From the NCBI RefSeq assembly GCF_009864005.1, contig NZ_WEZQ01000019.1, positions 1-64,000 on the forward strand: a stretch of DNA of 64,000 nt, in the 5' to 3' direction. Under the pieces are notes generated by a model. The model made no database searches and was not told the origin of the DNA. It saw only the letters and a list, made by a program, of their open reading frames with translations. Both the position numbers and the translations under genes were made by a program. This DNA is from Furfurilactobacillus milii (GTDB taxonomy: Bacteria > Bacillota > Bacilli > Lactobacillales > Lactobacillaceae). Numbering within the stretch: position 1 is the stretch's first letter; every line of letters begins with the position of its first letter. This document shows positions 47,040-56,991 of the stretch, piece by piece.

Positions 47040-47816
47040 ATGAGTAAGAAAGTTGCAATTGTTACTGGTGGCGGTCAGGGCATCGGTGCCGGAATTGCTT
47101 TGCGATTAGCGCAGGATGGCTTGGCTGTTGTAGTCAATGGGCGAACTGAATCAAAGCTAACTTCTATTGTTGATAAGATTAAAGCTAATGGTGGCGAAGC
47201 CTCAGCATTTGCTGGTGACGTTCAATTCAAGAAAACCAATACAGATTTAGTTCAATTTGCACTGGATAAATATGGACGTCTCGATTCTTTTGTCGCTAAC
47301 GCTGGGATTGATTGGGTGGACACCATTGAAGATACCCCTGAAGAACAGGTTGACAATATTTTAAACATCAATCTCAAATCCCAAGTATGGGCTCTACAAA
47401 CGGCACCAAAGGCATTGCGTAAGAATGGCGATGCTGGTGGGTCCATTATCTTGGCATCATCAATTGCTGGAATGCAGGGCTTTGAAATGCTAGGCCTGTA
47501 CTCTTCAACAAAGTTTGCCACACGCGGACTAGTTCAGGCAGCAGCAAAGGAACTTGGTCCAGATAAGATTAGGGTTAACGCATATAATCCTGGTATTGTT
47601 TTAACACCGATGTGGGACGAAATTGATGCGCGTTTTGCAGAGCGTACTGGTGCGGCTATTGGCGAGACACGTCAAAAGTTTGTCGATTCAATTTTGCTTG
47701 GCCGTGGTGAGGAACCTGAAGATATTGCGAACTACGTATCCTTCTTAGTTTCTGATCAGGCCAACTATATTACTGGACAATCCTTAGCAGTTGATGGTGG
47801 CATAATGTTCCAGTGA
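47040..47816 (+). CDS. Short-chain dehydrogenase, diacetyl/acetoin reductase type
   Basis: 258-residue classical SDR. The cofactor motif TGGGQGIG is near the N-terminus, NAG follows, the catalytic Ser is in ILASSIAG and Tyr-x-x-x-Lys is YSSTK. The C-terminal LVSDQANYITGQSLAVDGGIMFQ is typical of (S)-acetoin-forming diacetyl reductase (ButA/BudC). The frame runs from 46914, but ATG 47040 with GAGG upstream gives the normal N-terminus. It would reduce diacetyl or acetoin to recycle NADH. Exact substrate not provable. Confidence 0.88.
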   Translation: MSKKVAIVTGGGQGIGAGIALRLAQDGLAVVVNGRTESKLTSIVDKIKANGGEASAFAGDVQFKKTNTDLVQFALDKYGRLDSFVANAGIDWVDTIEDTPEEQVDNILNINLKSQVWALQTAPKALRKNGDAGGSIILASSIAGMQGFEMLGLYSSTKFATRGLVQAAAKELGPDKIRVNAYNPGIVLTPMWDEIDARFAERTGAAIGETRQKFVDSILLGRGEEPEDIANYVSFLVSDQANYITGQSLAVDGGIMFQ

Positions 47817-47848
47817 TTGGGTTGATTTAAAGCAGCTAATAAAAGATG

Positions 47849-47894
47849 GACGGATTAACGTTTATATTTTGACGTTTATGTTCCGTCTTTTTTT
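47849..47894 (+). terminator. Terminator of the acetoin reductase gene
   Basis: GACGGA (47849-47854) pairs with TCCGTC (47882-47887), with AACGT/ACGTT inside, followed by seven T. Confidence 0.85.
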
Positions 47895-48039
47895 ATGGGT
47901 AATTAGGAAGAATCTTGACCCGTCAAACATGCTTTTTTTGCCTAAAGTGTGTACGCTAGAATAGGTGTGCAGAAGACCGTCATCCTAGTGGGATGATAGT
48001 GAACACATTTAGATTTACGGAAGGAATGACACTTAAGAT

Positions 48040-48540
48040 ATGAATAACGCATCATTTAAATACCCAGATCAGGCTGCTTATAAACTAGTAACTGCCCAGT
48101 TAGCAGCAAAGAACATTACTTACAAAGAAATTGCTGCGATTACGCAGGACATGCAACGCGACTATTTGCCAGACGTTCCGCTCAGCGAGTTTGAAACGGA
48201 AACTGAGGATGTACTCCACAAACGCGAAGTGATGAACAACGTGATGGTGGCGCTTGAGTTGGATCGACTGGCAACTGAGAATCAACTGAAAGAACCGTTG
48301 GAATCGATTATCAGAAATGATGCCGGCGTGTTTGGTGTCGATGAGGGGCTGGCGCTCAACATCGCAAATATCTATGGCACGATCGGTGTAACCAACTATG
48401 GCTATGTGGATAAGGTTAAAGAAGGCGTGATCAAACGGCTGGATGAAGAAAAAACCGACCAGGTCAATACCTTTATTGACGATATCATTGGTGCGATTGC
48501 GGCAGCGGTGGCTGCAAAAATGGCACACAAATACGCTTAG
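48040..48540 (+). CDS. Phosphatidylglycerophosphatase A family (YutG-like)
   Basis: 166-residue protein of the PgpA/YutG family, expected to dephosphorylate phosphatidylglycerol phosphate in phospholipid synthesis. The stretch GTIGVTNYGYVDKVKEGVIKRLDE and the acidic pair in NTFIDDIIGAIAAAVAAK are typical. Unlike E. coli PgpA it has only one short hydrophobic C-terminal helix, as in the Bacillus YutG group, so it may be partly soluble. ATG 48040 follows GGAAGGA. It occupies the place upstream of gap where cggR stands in many lactobacilli. Confidence 0.8.
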   Translation: MNNASFKYPDQAAYKLVTAQLAAKNITYKEIAAITQDMQRDYLPDVPLSEFETETEDVLHKREVMNNVMVALELDRLATENQLKEPLESIIRNDAGVFGVDEGLALNIANIYGTIGVTNYGYVDKVKEGVIKRLDEEKTDQVNTFIDDIIGAIAAAVAAKMAHKYA

Positions 48541-48639
48541 AGTTTGGTAAGAATTTGAACTTTTAGCAAACGGAAGAATCTTCTGCTAAGTCGCGTCACG
48601 CTTATGAAACAATCAAATGTAAGCGAATGAAAGCACTTG

Positions 48640-48686
48640 TGAAAACGATCCTAACGTTTGCAGGATTTGGTCGATTGTCATATAAT
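48640..48686 (+). promoter_or_regulatory. gap promoter with upstream cre-like site
   Basis: TTGCAG (48658-48663) and TATAAT (48681-48686) are 17 nt apart. TGAAAACGATCCTA (48640-48653; two mismatches to cre) lies just upstream of the -35, a position where CcpA can activate. Confidence 0.7.
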
Positions 48687-48733
48687 TACATCTGTGTTAA
48701 ACATATATTTTCCTTAAGGGAGGAAGTTCACCA

Positions 48734-49750
48734 ATGACTGTTAAAATTGGTATCAACGGATTTGGCCGTATCGGTCGTTTAGCTTTAAAGCGGATCCACG
48801 AATTGAACACTAACGACATCGAAGTTGTTGCAATCAATGATTTGACTACACCTTCAATGTTGGCTTACTTACTCAAGTATGACTCCACTCATGGCAAGTT
48901 CCCTGGTGAAGTTAGTTCAACGGACAAGGGCATTGTCGTTGACGGTAAGGAAATCCCTGTATACGCAGAACGCGATGCAAAGAACATTCCTTGGGTTAAG
49001 AACGACGGTGTTGACTACGTGCTTGAATGTACTGGTTTCTACACTTCAGCAGAAAAGTCACAAGCCCACTTGGATGCCGGCGCAAAGCGTGTTCTGATCT
49101 CAGCACCTGCTGGTAAGATCACAACTGTTGTTCCTGGCGTTAACTTGGACGTTTTGAGCAACGACGATAAGATCGTTTCCGCTGGTTCATGCACGACCAA
49201 CTGTCTTGCACCACTGGCTTACTTCATGAACGAAGAATTCGGTATCAAGGTTGGTACGATGACGACGGTTCACGCCTTCACATCAACCCAATCAATCCTT
49301 GATGGCCCTCGTGGTTCAAAGCCTCGTAACAACCGTACTGCTTCTGTTAACACGATTCCTCACTCAACTGGTGCTGCTAAGGCCCTTGGTTTGGTTATCC
49401 CAGACTTGAACGGCAAATTACAAGGACACGCACAACGTGTTGCTGTTGTTGATGGTTCATTAACTGAATTAGTAACTGTTCTGGACAAGAAAGTTACTGC
49501 TGACGAAGTTAACGCAGCTATCAAGAAGCACACTGAAGGCAACGAAGCCTTTGGTTACAACGACGACGAAATCGTTTCAAGCGATATCATCGACGATTCA
49601 CACGGTTCCGTATTTGACCCAACTCAAACGGAAGTTACAACTGCCGGTGACAGCCAATTAGTTAAGACTGTTGCTTGGTACGACAACGAATGGGGCTTCA
49701 CTTGCAACATGATCCGTACGTTGTTGAAGTTCGCCACTTTGGAAGCTTAA
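48734..49750 (+). CDS. gap: Glyceraldehyde-3-phosphate dehydrogenase
   Basis: 338-residue NAD-dependent glycolytic enzyme. The Rossmann motif is [10 protein letters not shown] (8-17), the catalytic Cys152 lies in SCTTNC, and the C-terminal [14 protein letters not shown] closes the domain. Codons are strongly biased, as in highly expressed genes. The start ATG at 48734 follows GGGAGG. It has its own promoter and terminator, so it is not co-transcribed with pgk. Confidence 0.98.
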   Translation: MTVKIGINGFGRIGRLALKRIHELNTNDIEVVAINDLTTPSMLAYLLKYDSTHGKFPGEVSSTDKGIVVDGKEIPVYAERDAKNIPWVKNDGVDYVLECTGFYTSAEKSQAHLDAGAKRVLISAPAGKITTVVPGVNLDVLSNDDKIVSAGSCTTNCLAPLAYFMNEEFGIKVGTMTTVHAFTSTQSILDGPRGSKPRNNRTASVNTIPHSTGAAKALGLVIPDLNGKLQGHAQRVAVVDGSLTELVTVLDKKVTADEVNAAIKKHTEGNEAFGYNDDEIVSSDIIDDSHGSVFDPTQTEVTTAGDSQLVKTVAWYDNEWGFTCNMIRTLLKFATLEA

Positions 49751-49782
49751 TTTAAATCATTACGTTTTTGATTAAATGTGGC

Positions 49783-49817
49783 AAAGGCGGGAGGAGGAAG
49801 ACTCCGCCCGCCTTTTT
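49783..49817 (+). terminator. Terminator of gap
   Basis: AAAGGCGGG (49783-49791) pairs with CCCGCCTTT, with GGAG/CTCC inside, followed by five T. Confidence 0.9.
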
Positions 49818-49948
49818 CTTTGAATGATTTAGTGGAATGGTTCACAAATAGTCACGTTTGTTTTCAGAAAATTGGGCTGTGAGTGGCTTTTACCATTAAA
49901 AATCGTTAAAATATATGCGTACGCAAAAATCGTTGGGAGGAAACTACC

Positions 49949-51148
49949 TTGGCTAAATTAACTGTTTCTGATTTAGATTTAACTGGAAAAAAAGTTTTAA
50001 TGCGTGTTGACTTTAATGTGCCGATTAAAAACGGCGTGATTGGTAACGACAACCGAATCGTGGCTGCATTACCTACGATTAACTATGTTCTGGATCATGG
50101 TGGCCGTGCCATCTTATTCAGTCATTTAGGTCGTGTTAAGACTGAAGAGGACAAAAAGGAATTGTCCATGCGTCCTGTTGCAGAACGTTTGAGCAACTTA
50201 TTGGGCAAACCTGTAACGTTTGTTCCAACTACCCGTGGTCCTCAGCTCGAAGACGCCATCAACAACTTGAAAGACGGCGAAGTTCTGTTATTCGAAAACA
50301 CTCGTTTTGAAGATTTGGATGGCAAGAAGGAATCCGGTAACAACCCTGAATTGGGTCAATACTGGGCTTCACTTGGCGATGTTTTCGTTAACGACGCCTT
50401 TGGTACTGCTCACCGTGAACATGCCTCAAACGTTGGTATCGCAACGGCCATGAAAGCAGCCGGCAAGTCAGTTGCTGCTGGTTTCTTAATGGAAAAGGAA
50501 ATCAAGTTCTTAGGTAACGCTGTTGATAACCCTGTTCACCCATTCGTTGCTATCTTGGGTGGTGCTAAGGTTTCTGACAAGATCGGCGTCATCGACAACT
50601 TGTTGAGCAAAGCTGACAAGGTTATCGTTGGTGGTGGGATGGCTTACACCTTCTTCGCTGCCCAAGGCCTTTCAGTTGGTAACTCATTGCTTGAAAAGGA
50701 CAAGATCGACACAGCCAAGGCAATCATTGAAAAGGCTGGCGACAAGCTTGTGTTGCCAATCGACTCTGTTGTTGCTAAGGAATTCAAGAATGACTCACCT
50801 GCAGAAACTGTTGATGGTTCAATTCCTGATGGCTACATGGCTCTTGACATCGGTCCAAAGTCTGTTGAATTATTTGAAAACACTTTGCGTGACGCTAAGA
50901 CTGTTGTTTGGAACGGACCAATGGGTGTCTTCGAAATGCCTAACTTTGCTAAGGGTACCTTAGCTGTTGGTAAGTTCTTGGGTGACTTGGATGCTACGAC
51001 AATTGTTGGTGGTGGTGACTCAACTGCTGCCGTTCAACAATTGGGTGTTGCAGATAAATTGACTCACATCTCCACTGGTGGTGGTGCTTCCCTTGAATAC
51101 CTTGAAGGTAAGACTTTACCTGGGATCGCAGCAATCAGCGACAAGTAA
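49949..51148 (+). CDS. pgk: Phosphoglycerate kinase
   Basis: 399-residue glycolytic kinase. The N-terminal RVDFNVP, the basic substrate patch and the nucleotide motif GGGDSTAAV are all present. The start is TTG 49949 with GGGAGG 8 nt upstream, an uncommon start codon for such a highly expressed gene. It has its own leader and the terminator at 51173-51215. The following 670 bases separate it from tpiA, where most relatives have tpiA directly behind. Confidence 0.98.
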   Translation: MAKLTVSDLDLTGKKVLMRVDFNVPIKNGVIGNDNRIVAALPTINYVLDHGGRAILFSHLGRVKTEEDKKELSMRPVAERLSNLLGKPVTFVPTTRGPQLEDAINNLKDGEVLLFENTRFEDLDGKKESGNNPELGQYWASLGDVFVNDAFGTAHREHASNVGIATAMKAAGKSVAAGFLMEKEIKFLGNAVDNPVHPFVAILGGAKVSDKIGVIDNLLSKADKVIVGGGMAYTFFAAQGLSVGNSLLEKDKIDTAKAIIEKAGDKLVLPIDSVVAKEFKNDSPAETVDGSIPDGYMALDIGPKSVELFENTLRDAKTVVWNGPMGVFEMPNFAKGTLAVGKFLGDLDATTIVGGGDSTAAVQQLGVADKLTHISTGGGASLEYLEGKTLPGIAAISDK

Positions 51149-51172
51149 TTTAGTTTAATACCGTTCTACATT

Positions 51173-51215
51173 AACGTCCTTCAGTCTGTTTCTTAACGGG
51201 TTGACGGGCGTTTTT
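51173..51215 (+). terminator. Terminator of pgk
   Basis: AACGTCC (51173-51179) pairs with GGGCGTT (one G-U), followed by five T (51211-51215). Confidence 0.8.
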
Positions 51216-51234
51216 GTGTTTTGAGTGGTTAAGG

Positions 51235-51426
51235 ACGCTTGCGGTTGTCAACATTGAAATGCGTCGTGGGACCGGTTCAAGCCTCCTGAAATTCGGAGTC
51301 TTTCACCTCGCCGTGAAGCCTCATGAGAACCTGAGTCTCCACGACCGTCCGTGCTGTAAATTCGGTACAAAACAACCGAATTAACACCACTTGCACGTCT
51401 TGATTTCAATGTTGACGCCCTTCAGC
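51235..51426 (+). repeat. Structured intergenic repeat, family 1, copy 2
   Basis: The closing helix GTCAACATTGAAAT (51247-51260) pairs perfectly with 51403-51416. CGTG/CACG forms the second helix. The first hairpin is CTCC/GGAG, the second CGTG...CACG around CTCA/TGAG, the third AATTCGGT/ACCGAATT with flanking TGT/ACA and GTG/CAC. The core is 170 nt. It sits between pgk and tpiA, and its 3' arm supplies the -35 of the next promoter. Confidence 0.85.
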
Positions 51427-51441
51427 TCATATTCATATAAC
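51412..51441 (+). promoter_or_regulatory. Promoter reading into the structured region before tpiA
   Basis: TTGACG (51412-51417) and TATAAC (51436-51441) are 18 nt apart. The -35 lies inside the 3' arm of repeat copy 2. Confidence 0.55.
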
Positions 51442-51447
51442 CTTGAA

Positions 51448-51776
51448 AAGCCCAAGAAGTGGTCGAGCAGCGAATTTAAATGTGCACTAATATATCTGTT
51501 GAAGGTCCTGACGACTTATATGTGAGTGGAGATGACCGAAGACAGAGTTTCGTGTCGACAATACTTGATGGCGGGTTCTGCCATTTAGTATTGCGGGACG
51601 AGTTCTGAAACGTGGTGTTCGGTTCAGAATCGAGTTTGAAGACCGTGTACTTCAGCGGGCTGAAACGTTCCCCACGAAACGGCGTCTTCGGCCATCGCAA
51701 CGGCATGACGCTGTTTAGCAAGGTAGTAAGTCGATCAGCAAACAGGTGAAACTAGCTTTTTAGGACTGACTTCACT
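51448..51776 (+). ncRNA. Candidate structured RNA between pgk and tpiA
   Basis: No protein-like frame exists on either strand, but hairpins follow one another. CACT-ATATA pairs with TATAT-AGTG around 51485-51528. CAATACT-ATGGC pairs with GCCAT-AGTATTG (51558-51592). CGA-TTCTGAA pairs with TTCAGAA-TCG (51599-51632). GAAGAC...GTCTTC (51638-51689) encloses TTCAGC/GCTGAA. CTGTTT-GC pairs with GC-AAACAG (51711-51746), and GTGAA with TTCAC (51747-51774). A promoter precedes it and no clear terminator ends it. I cannot match it to RNase P, tmRNA, 6S or SRP RNA. Confidence 0.5.
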
Positions 51777-51829
51777 ACAATGCATGTGTAGGAGAAAGAG
51801 TTGTGAGTGTTCGTTTGGCAACGAGTACT

Positions 51830-51858
51830 TTGACAGATTAAAAGAGTAATGCTAAGAC
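51830..51858 (+). promoter_or_regulatory. tpiA promoter
   Basis: A perfect TTGACA (51830-51835) and a weaker TAAGAC (51853-51858) are 17 nt apart, just before the tpiA ribosome site AGAGGGGG. Confidence 0.6.
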
Positions 51859-51882
51859 CCATTATGAAGAGGGGGCTAACCC

Positions 51883-52644
51883 ATGCGGATTCCAATGATT
51901 GTTGGAAATTGGAAGATGAATAAGACTGCGGACTCAGTAGAATCGTTTGTAAATGGTATTAGAGGCAATTTGCCTAATGCGATACAGTTAGAAACAGCTA
52001 TTTGTGCACCTGCCCTGTTTTTAGAACAAATGGTTGATCAGACTCGCGACATGCCTTTAGAAGTTGGTGCGGAAAATTGTTACTTTGAGGACAATGGTCC
52101 GTTTACCGGTGAAACCAGTCCATATGCGTTAAGCAAAGCTGGCGTTGATTTTGTTATTTTAGGACATTCTGAGCGTCGGAAGATTTTCCGTGAAACCGAC
52201 GAGATGATTAATTTAAAAGTTCAAGCCGTTTTTCGGAACCATATGCGACCGATTATCTGTTGTGATGAAACGATGGGGCAGCGAGAATCTAATGATGCTG
52301 TTCACTGGGTTGTTGCTCAGGTAATTGAGGCGTTAAAGGGCGTTGATGAGGAGCAGGCAAGAACTGCGATTATTGCGTATGAGCCAAGCTGGGCGATTGG
52401 CGTTGGTACACCCGCGTCACCTGATCAAATTGAGGAAGGCTGTTATCTGATTCGTCAAACGGTCGCAGACGTTTATGATGATGAAATTGCTGACGAAGTG
52501 CGGGTATTATATGGCGGTTCTGTTAAGCCTGCAAATATAAACACGATCATGCAGAAACAGGATGTCGATGGGGTTTTGGTCGGCAACGCTAGCCTTCAAC
52601 CTGAATCGTTTCTGGAACTTATTAGCAATGATCCTGGAAAATAA
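51883..52644 (+). CDS. tpiA: Triosephosphate isomerase
   Basis: 253-residue glycolytic isomerase. Catalytic residues are Lys11 (GNWKMNK), His95 (ILGHSERR) and Glu167 (AYEPSWAIGVG). The phosphate loop GGSVKPAN is present. ATG 51883 has AGAGGGGG upstream and a private promoter. Codon bias is weaker than in gap, pgk and eno. Confidence 0.97.
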   Translation: MRIPMIVGNWKMNKTADSVESFVNGIRGNLPNAIQLETAICAPALFLEQMVDQTRDMPLEVGAENCYFEDNGPFTGETSPYALSKAGVDFVILGHSERRKIFRETDEMINLKVQAVFRNHMRPIICCDETMGQRESNDAVHWVVAQVIEALKGVDEEQARTAIIAYEPSWAIGVGTPASPDQIEEGCYLIRQTVADVYDDEIADEVRVLYGGSVKPANINTIMQKQDVDGVLVGNASLQPESFLELISNDPGK

Positions 52645-52656
52645 TTGCTCATAATC

Positions 52657-52685
52657 TTGATAGTGAAACGCGTAACACATATAAT
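52657..52685 (+). promoter_or_regulatory. eno promoter
   Basis: TTGATA (52657-52662) and a perfect TATAAT (52680-52685) are 17 nt apart. TGAAACGCGTAACA (52664-52677) between them resembles cre but swaps the central CG. Confidence 0.75.
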
Positions 52686-52722
52686 AGTAGGGAAGTCATT
52701 GCGACTACATTTACCCATATAA

Positions 52723-54054
<1,332 letters not shown>

Positions 54055-54088
54055 TTTCGTCTTGAAATAGGTTGTTATGATAATAAAA

Positions 54089-54119
54089 TTCCTCACTTTT
54101 CGAAGTGGGGAGTTTTTTT
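54089..54119 (+). terminator. Terminator of eno
   Basis: CCTCACTT pairs with AAGTGGGG across a TTCG loop, followed by seven T (54113-54119). Confidence 0.85.
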
Positions 54120-54258
54120 GTCGCCAAGTTTTGATAGATTATGAATTTCTAAAGATTTAAAAGAAAAACTGAAATATACATGAAGCCCTTAATGTGTTTA
54201 CTTTGTTCACCTATACTAAATTTGAATGTTTTTGGCAACAATGAAACGGGGGAGCTAA

Positions 54259-54921
54259 ATGGCAACACAACATGAGGTGGCAAAACGGCACGCGCTATTA
54301 GAACGCATGGCCGTTGTTTTCATGCGGGAAGGCTTTAATCAGCTAACAATGAACGACCTGATTAAAGTAATGGGGGTTTCGCGAAGAACGGCTTATAAAT
54401 ACTTCAGCTCGAAAGAAGACATCGTGCACGCCGTTGTTAAGCTGTACTTAGACTACATAGAGGATCTTGACATTCCTCAGCTTGATGGGGATGTGGCAAA
54501 TTTCTTTCGTCAGTTTCAAATGCTGTTCGATCAATCTTTGACAATTTCACGAACAATTTCTGATGAATTCTTGACTGACCTGAAGTCAGCCAATGATTCA
54601 GATTATCGCAATTTGCAAGATGCGCTTAATCAGCAACAGCAGCAAGCAATTATTTACTTCGAGACCGGCGTAAAACGCGGCCTCTTTCGCACGTATCAGT
54701 GGGATGTTTTATTACTGCAAGATCGCGTGATGGTACGCGGCCTAATTGACCGTCACTTTTTATTGCGCCATAGTTTGAACCTCACGAAGGTATTGACTGA
54801 TTACTATAATTTAAAGAAGACGCAGCTGCTTTTACCTGAGCAGTTAAACGTAATTGATGATCAGCCTGTTCGGTTGATTATTGAATATTTTGTGAATGAG
54901 TATAATCGAACGTTCTTATAA
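54259..54921 (+). CDS. TetR/AcrR family transcriptional regulator
   Basis: 220 residues with an N-terminal TetR HTH (GFNQLTMNDLIKVMGVSRRTAYKYFSSKEDIV). The C-terminal domain is unlike well-known groups. Its end lies within 30 bases of the ClC gene downstream, so the two are probably one unit and the regulator may respond to pH or ion stress. GGGGGAG precedes ATG 54259. Confidence 0.85.
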   Translation: MATQHEVAKRHALLERMAVVFMREGFNQLTMNDLIKVMGVSRRTAYKYFSSKEDIVHAVVKLYLDYIEDLDIPQLDGDVANFFRQFQMLFDQSLTISRTISDEFLTDLKSANDSDYRNLQDALNQQQQQAIIYFETGVKRGLFRTYQWDVLLLQDRVMVRGLIDRHFLLRHSLNLTKVLTDYYNLKKTQLLLPEQLNVIDDQPVRLIIEYFVNEYNRTFL

Positions 54922-54949
54922 AAAATGTCCTAAAAAGAGAGATGATCAT

Positions 54950-56512
54950 TTGAAGAAAAAAAGTAAACGCCGACTTTCGCTCGATTTAACGCGAGTTGGA
55001 ACTGTCATCACAGGCTTAGCAGTTGGCTTAATGACGGGACTTATCGTTAGTTTGTTTCGCCTGGCAATTGAGCATGGCCTTGATTTGGTGAAAATGGGTT
55101 ATGCGGTGATGCATCATCAACCCTGGTTAATTTTACCGTGGCTTTTGGGCATGATTATTTTGGGCATTTTAGTGGGGCTGCTGGTTAAGACCAGTCCACA
55201 AATTAGTGGGTCTGGGATTCCCCAGGTTGAGGGCCAATTGGCTGGGGAGTTTGACGAACCATGGTGGCCAACGCTCTGGAAAAAGTTTGTTGGTGGCATT
55301 GCAGCGATTGGTTCTGGTCTGATGCTGGGTCGGGAAGGTCCTTCGATTCAACTTGGGGCTGCTGTGGGGCAAGGCTACGCCACGCTTCGTGGCCATCAAG
55401 GGACTAATCGTCGGGTCGCAATCGCTAGTGGGGCAGCGGCAGGTTTGTCAGCGGCATTCAATGCACCGATTGCCAGTACACTGTTTGTTTTGGAAGAAAT
55501 TTATCATAACTTTTCACCGTTAGTTTGGCTGACTTCGTTGACCAGTGCCGTCGTAGCAAACTTTGTGTCACTGGGATTTTTCGGGCAAACACCGGTCTTA
55601 CATATTCCCTACTCCAGTGGACTACCATTACGTGATTACGGTCATTTGATTGTACTGGGAATCATTTTGGGCTTATTAGGGCGTTTGTATCAAACCGTTC
55701 TGCTGCGTTTGCCAAGTTGGTACGCTAAATTAAGACTACCGCGTTATTTAGACGGCATTGTGGCACTGCTACTGACCGTTCCTGTTGGTTGGTGGTGGAC
55801 GTCCAGTTTGGGTGGCGGTAATAGCGTTATTTTGGATTTGGCGCGCATCCATCCAGGCATTTGGGTGCTCATCGGGCTGTTTGTGGTTCGGTTCGTATTC
55901 TCGATGGTGGCGTATGGCTCCGGATTACCCGGTGGGATCTTCTTACCGATTTTAACGTTAGGTGCCGTCATCGGTGCAATTTATGGCCGGGCGATGGTCA
56001 TGATGGGCTTACTGCCCAGTATTTACGTGGTTAACTTAGTTATTTTTGCAATGGCGGGATATTTCGCCGGAATTGGGAAAGCACCGTTCACGGCGATTCT
56101 ATTGATTACGGAAATGGTCGGGTCCCTGCAGCATTTGATGCCATTAGCCGTGGTTTGTCTAGTTGCCTATATTACAGTAGATGTGTGCGGCGGCGCGCCA
56201 ATTTATGAATCCCTATTGGGACGAATGCTGTCACCGACGGCGGAACGAGCTGCTGGTTTTACGGACCGAATTGAAGTACCCGTGTTCGATGGCTCGTTTT
56301 TAGTTGGCCATCAGGTACGGGAATTTAGATGGCCGGCAAATGCTCTATTAATTGGTGTTCATCGTGGCGAACGGCAGATTATTCCGCACGGCGATACGAT
56401 TTTGCGTGCCGGGGATACCTTGATTGTGGAAACACAACATGATAATCGTGCCTTTATTCGTGAACGAATTGCCGGGATGGCAGAGCAAATTAGTGTGCGT
56501 GGTGAAGACTGA
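54950..56512 (+). CDS. ClC-family chloride channel/antiporter with C-terminal TrkA-C-like domain
   Basis: Membrane transporter of about 520 residues. The three selectivity motifs GSGIPQ, GREGPSIQ and GSGLPGGIF are present, and the glutamate of GREGP, needed for Cl-/H+ exchange, is retained. The last 80 or so residues form an RCK-C/TrkA-C-like domain ending in GDTLIVET, a cytosolic ligand sensor. The frame is open from ATG 54896, which overlaps the tetR gene and lacks a ribosome site. TTG 54950, with an AGAGAG site, is my choice, though it is uncertain. It may serve acid resistance or osmotic balance. Confidence 0.85.
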   Translation: MKKKSKRRLSLDLTRVGTVITGLAVGLMTGLIVSLFRLAIEHGLDLVKMGYAVMHHQPWLILPWLLGMIILGILVGLLVKTSPQISGSGIPQVEGQLAGEFDEPWWPTLWKKFVGGIAAIGSGLMLGREGPSIQLGAAVGQGYATLRGHQGTNRRVAIASGAAAGLSAAFNAPIASTLFVLEEIYHNFSPLVWLTSLTSAVVANFVSLGFFGQTPVLHIPYSSGLPLRDYGHLIVLGIILGLLGRLYQTVLLRLPSWYAKLRLPRYLDGIVALLLTVPVGWWWTSSLGGGNSVILDLARIHPGIWVLIGLFVVRFVFSMVAYGSGLPGGIFLPILTLGAVIGAIYGRAMVMMGLLPSIYVVNLVIFAMAGYFAGIGKAPFTAILLITEMVGSLQHLMPLAVVCLVAYITVDVCGGAPIYESLLGRMLSPTAERAAGFTDRIEVPVFDGSFLVGHQVREFRWPANALLIGVHRGERQIIPHGDTILRAGDTLIVETQHDNRAFIRERIAGMAEQISVRGED

Positions 56513-56621
56513 AGGATTACCTGTTTGCGTACGTTTAGTAGCATGCTCACACTAGCAATCCCCACCATTTTATGTTAAATTAGTTGAGACATACCGCGAA
56601 GTTTGAATGGGAGGAACCACT

Positions 56622-56864
56622 TTGTATAATTTTTTGTTAACTGCACTGATTGTGATCGCAATCTTAATCGTTATTGCAGTCATGATGCAACCCACGAAAA
56701 CAGATGATGCATTAGGTGCCTTGTCTGGCGGCGGTGCAAACGACTTATTTGCTCAACAAAAGTCACGGGGCTTTGAAGGCTTTATGCAACGGGTTACAGT
56801 AATCCTTGGCATTTTGTTCTTTGCTATTGCCTTGGCGTTAGTGTACTTGTCCTCGCATAAGTAG
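56622..56864 (+). CDS. secG: Preprotein translocase subunit SecG
   Basis: 80-residue component of the SecYEG channel with two membrane helices and the conserved middle segment GGGANDLFAQQKSRGFEGFM. The frame begins at ATG 56607, but GGGAGG inside it is the ribosome site for TTG 56622, so the product starts (M)YNFLLTAL. It heads the secG-esterase-rnr-smpB cluster, as in other lactobacilli. A terminator lies before the esterase gene, so linkage is partial. Confidence 0.92.
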   Translation: MYNFLLTALIVIAILIVIAVMMQPTKTDDALGALSGGGANDLFAQQKSRGFEGFMQRVTVILGILFFAIALALVYLSSHK

Positions 56865-56932
56865 GCTTGTTTTTTGACGACTAACGTTTACAAATTGGTG
56901 ATGGCCTCGTGCCATCTTCATTGATGTATGAC

Positions 56933-56960
56933 AAAGCTGGGCTTAGTCCCGGCTTTTTTT
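56933..56960 (+). terminator. Terminator between secG and the esterase gene
   Basis: AAAGCTGGG (56933-56941) pairs with CCCGGCTTT, followed by a long T run. A smaller hairpin, GATGGC/GCCATC, lies just upstream. Confidence 0.8.
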
Positions 56961-56991
56961 CATGCAATTTTTCAGTGAAAGGATGGAAAGA

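Noticed and set aside
51476-51721. 81-codon minus-strand frame over the structured region before tpiA
   Set aside because: No ribosome site, no family-like pattern, and hairpins explain the sequence better.
51448-51776. RNase P RNA, tmRNA, 6S or SRP RNA
   Set aside because: None of their conserved core blocks is present (for example GAGGAAAGTCC or the tmRNA TTCGACAGG region).
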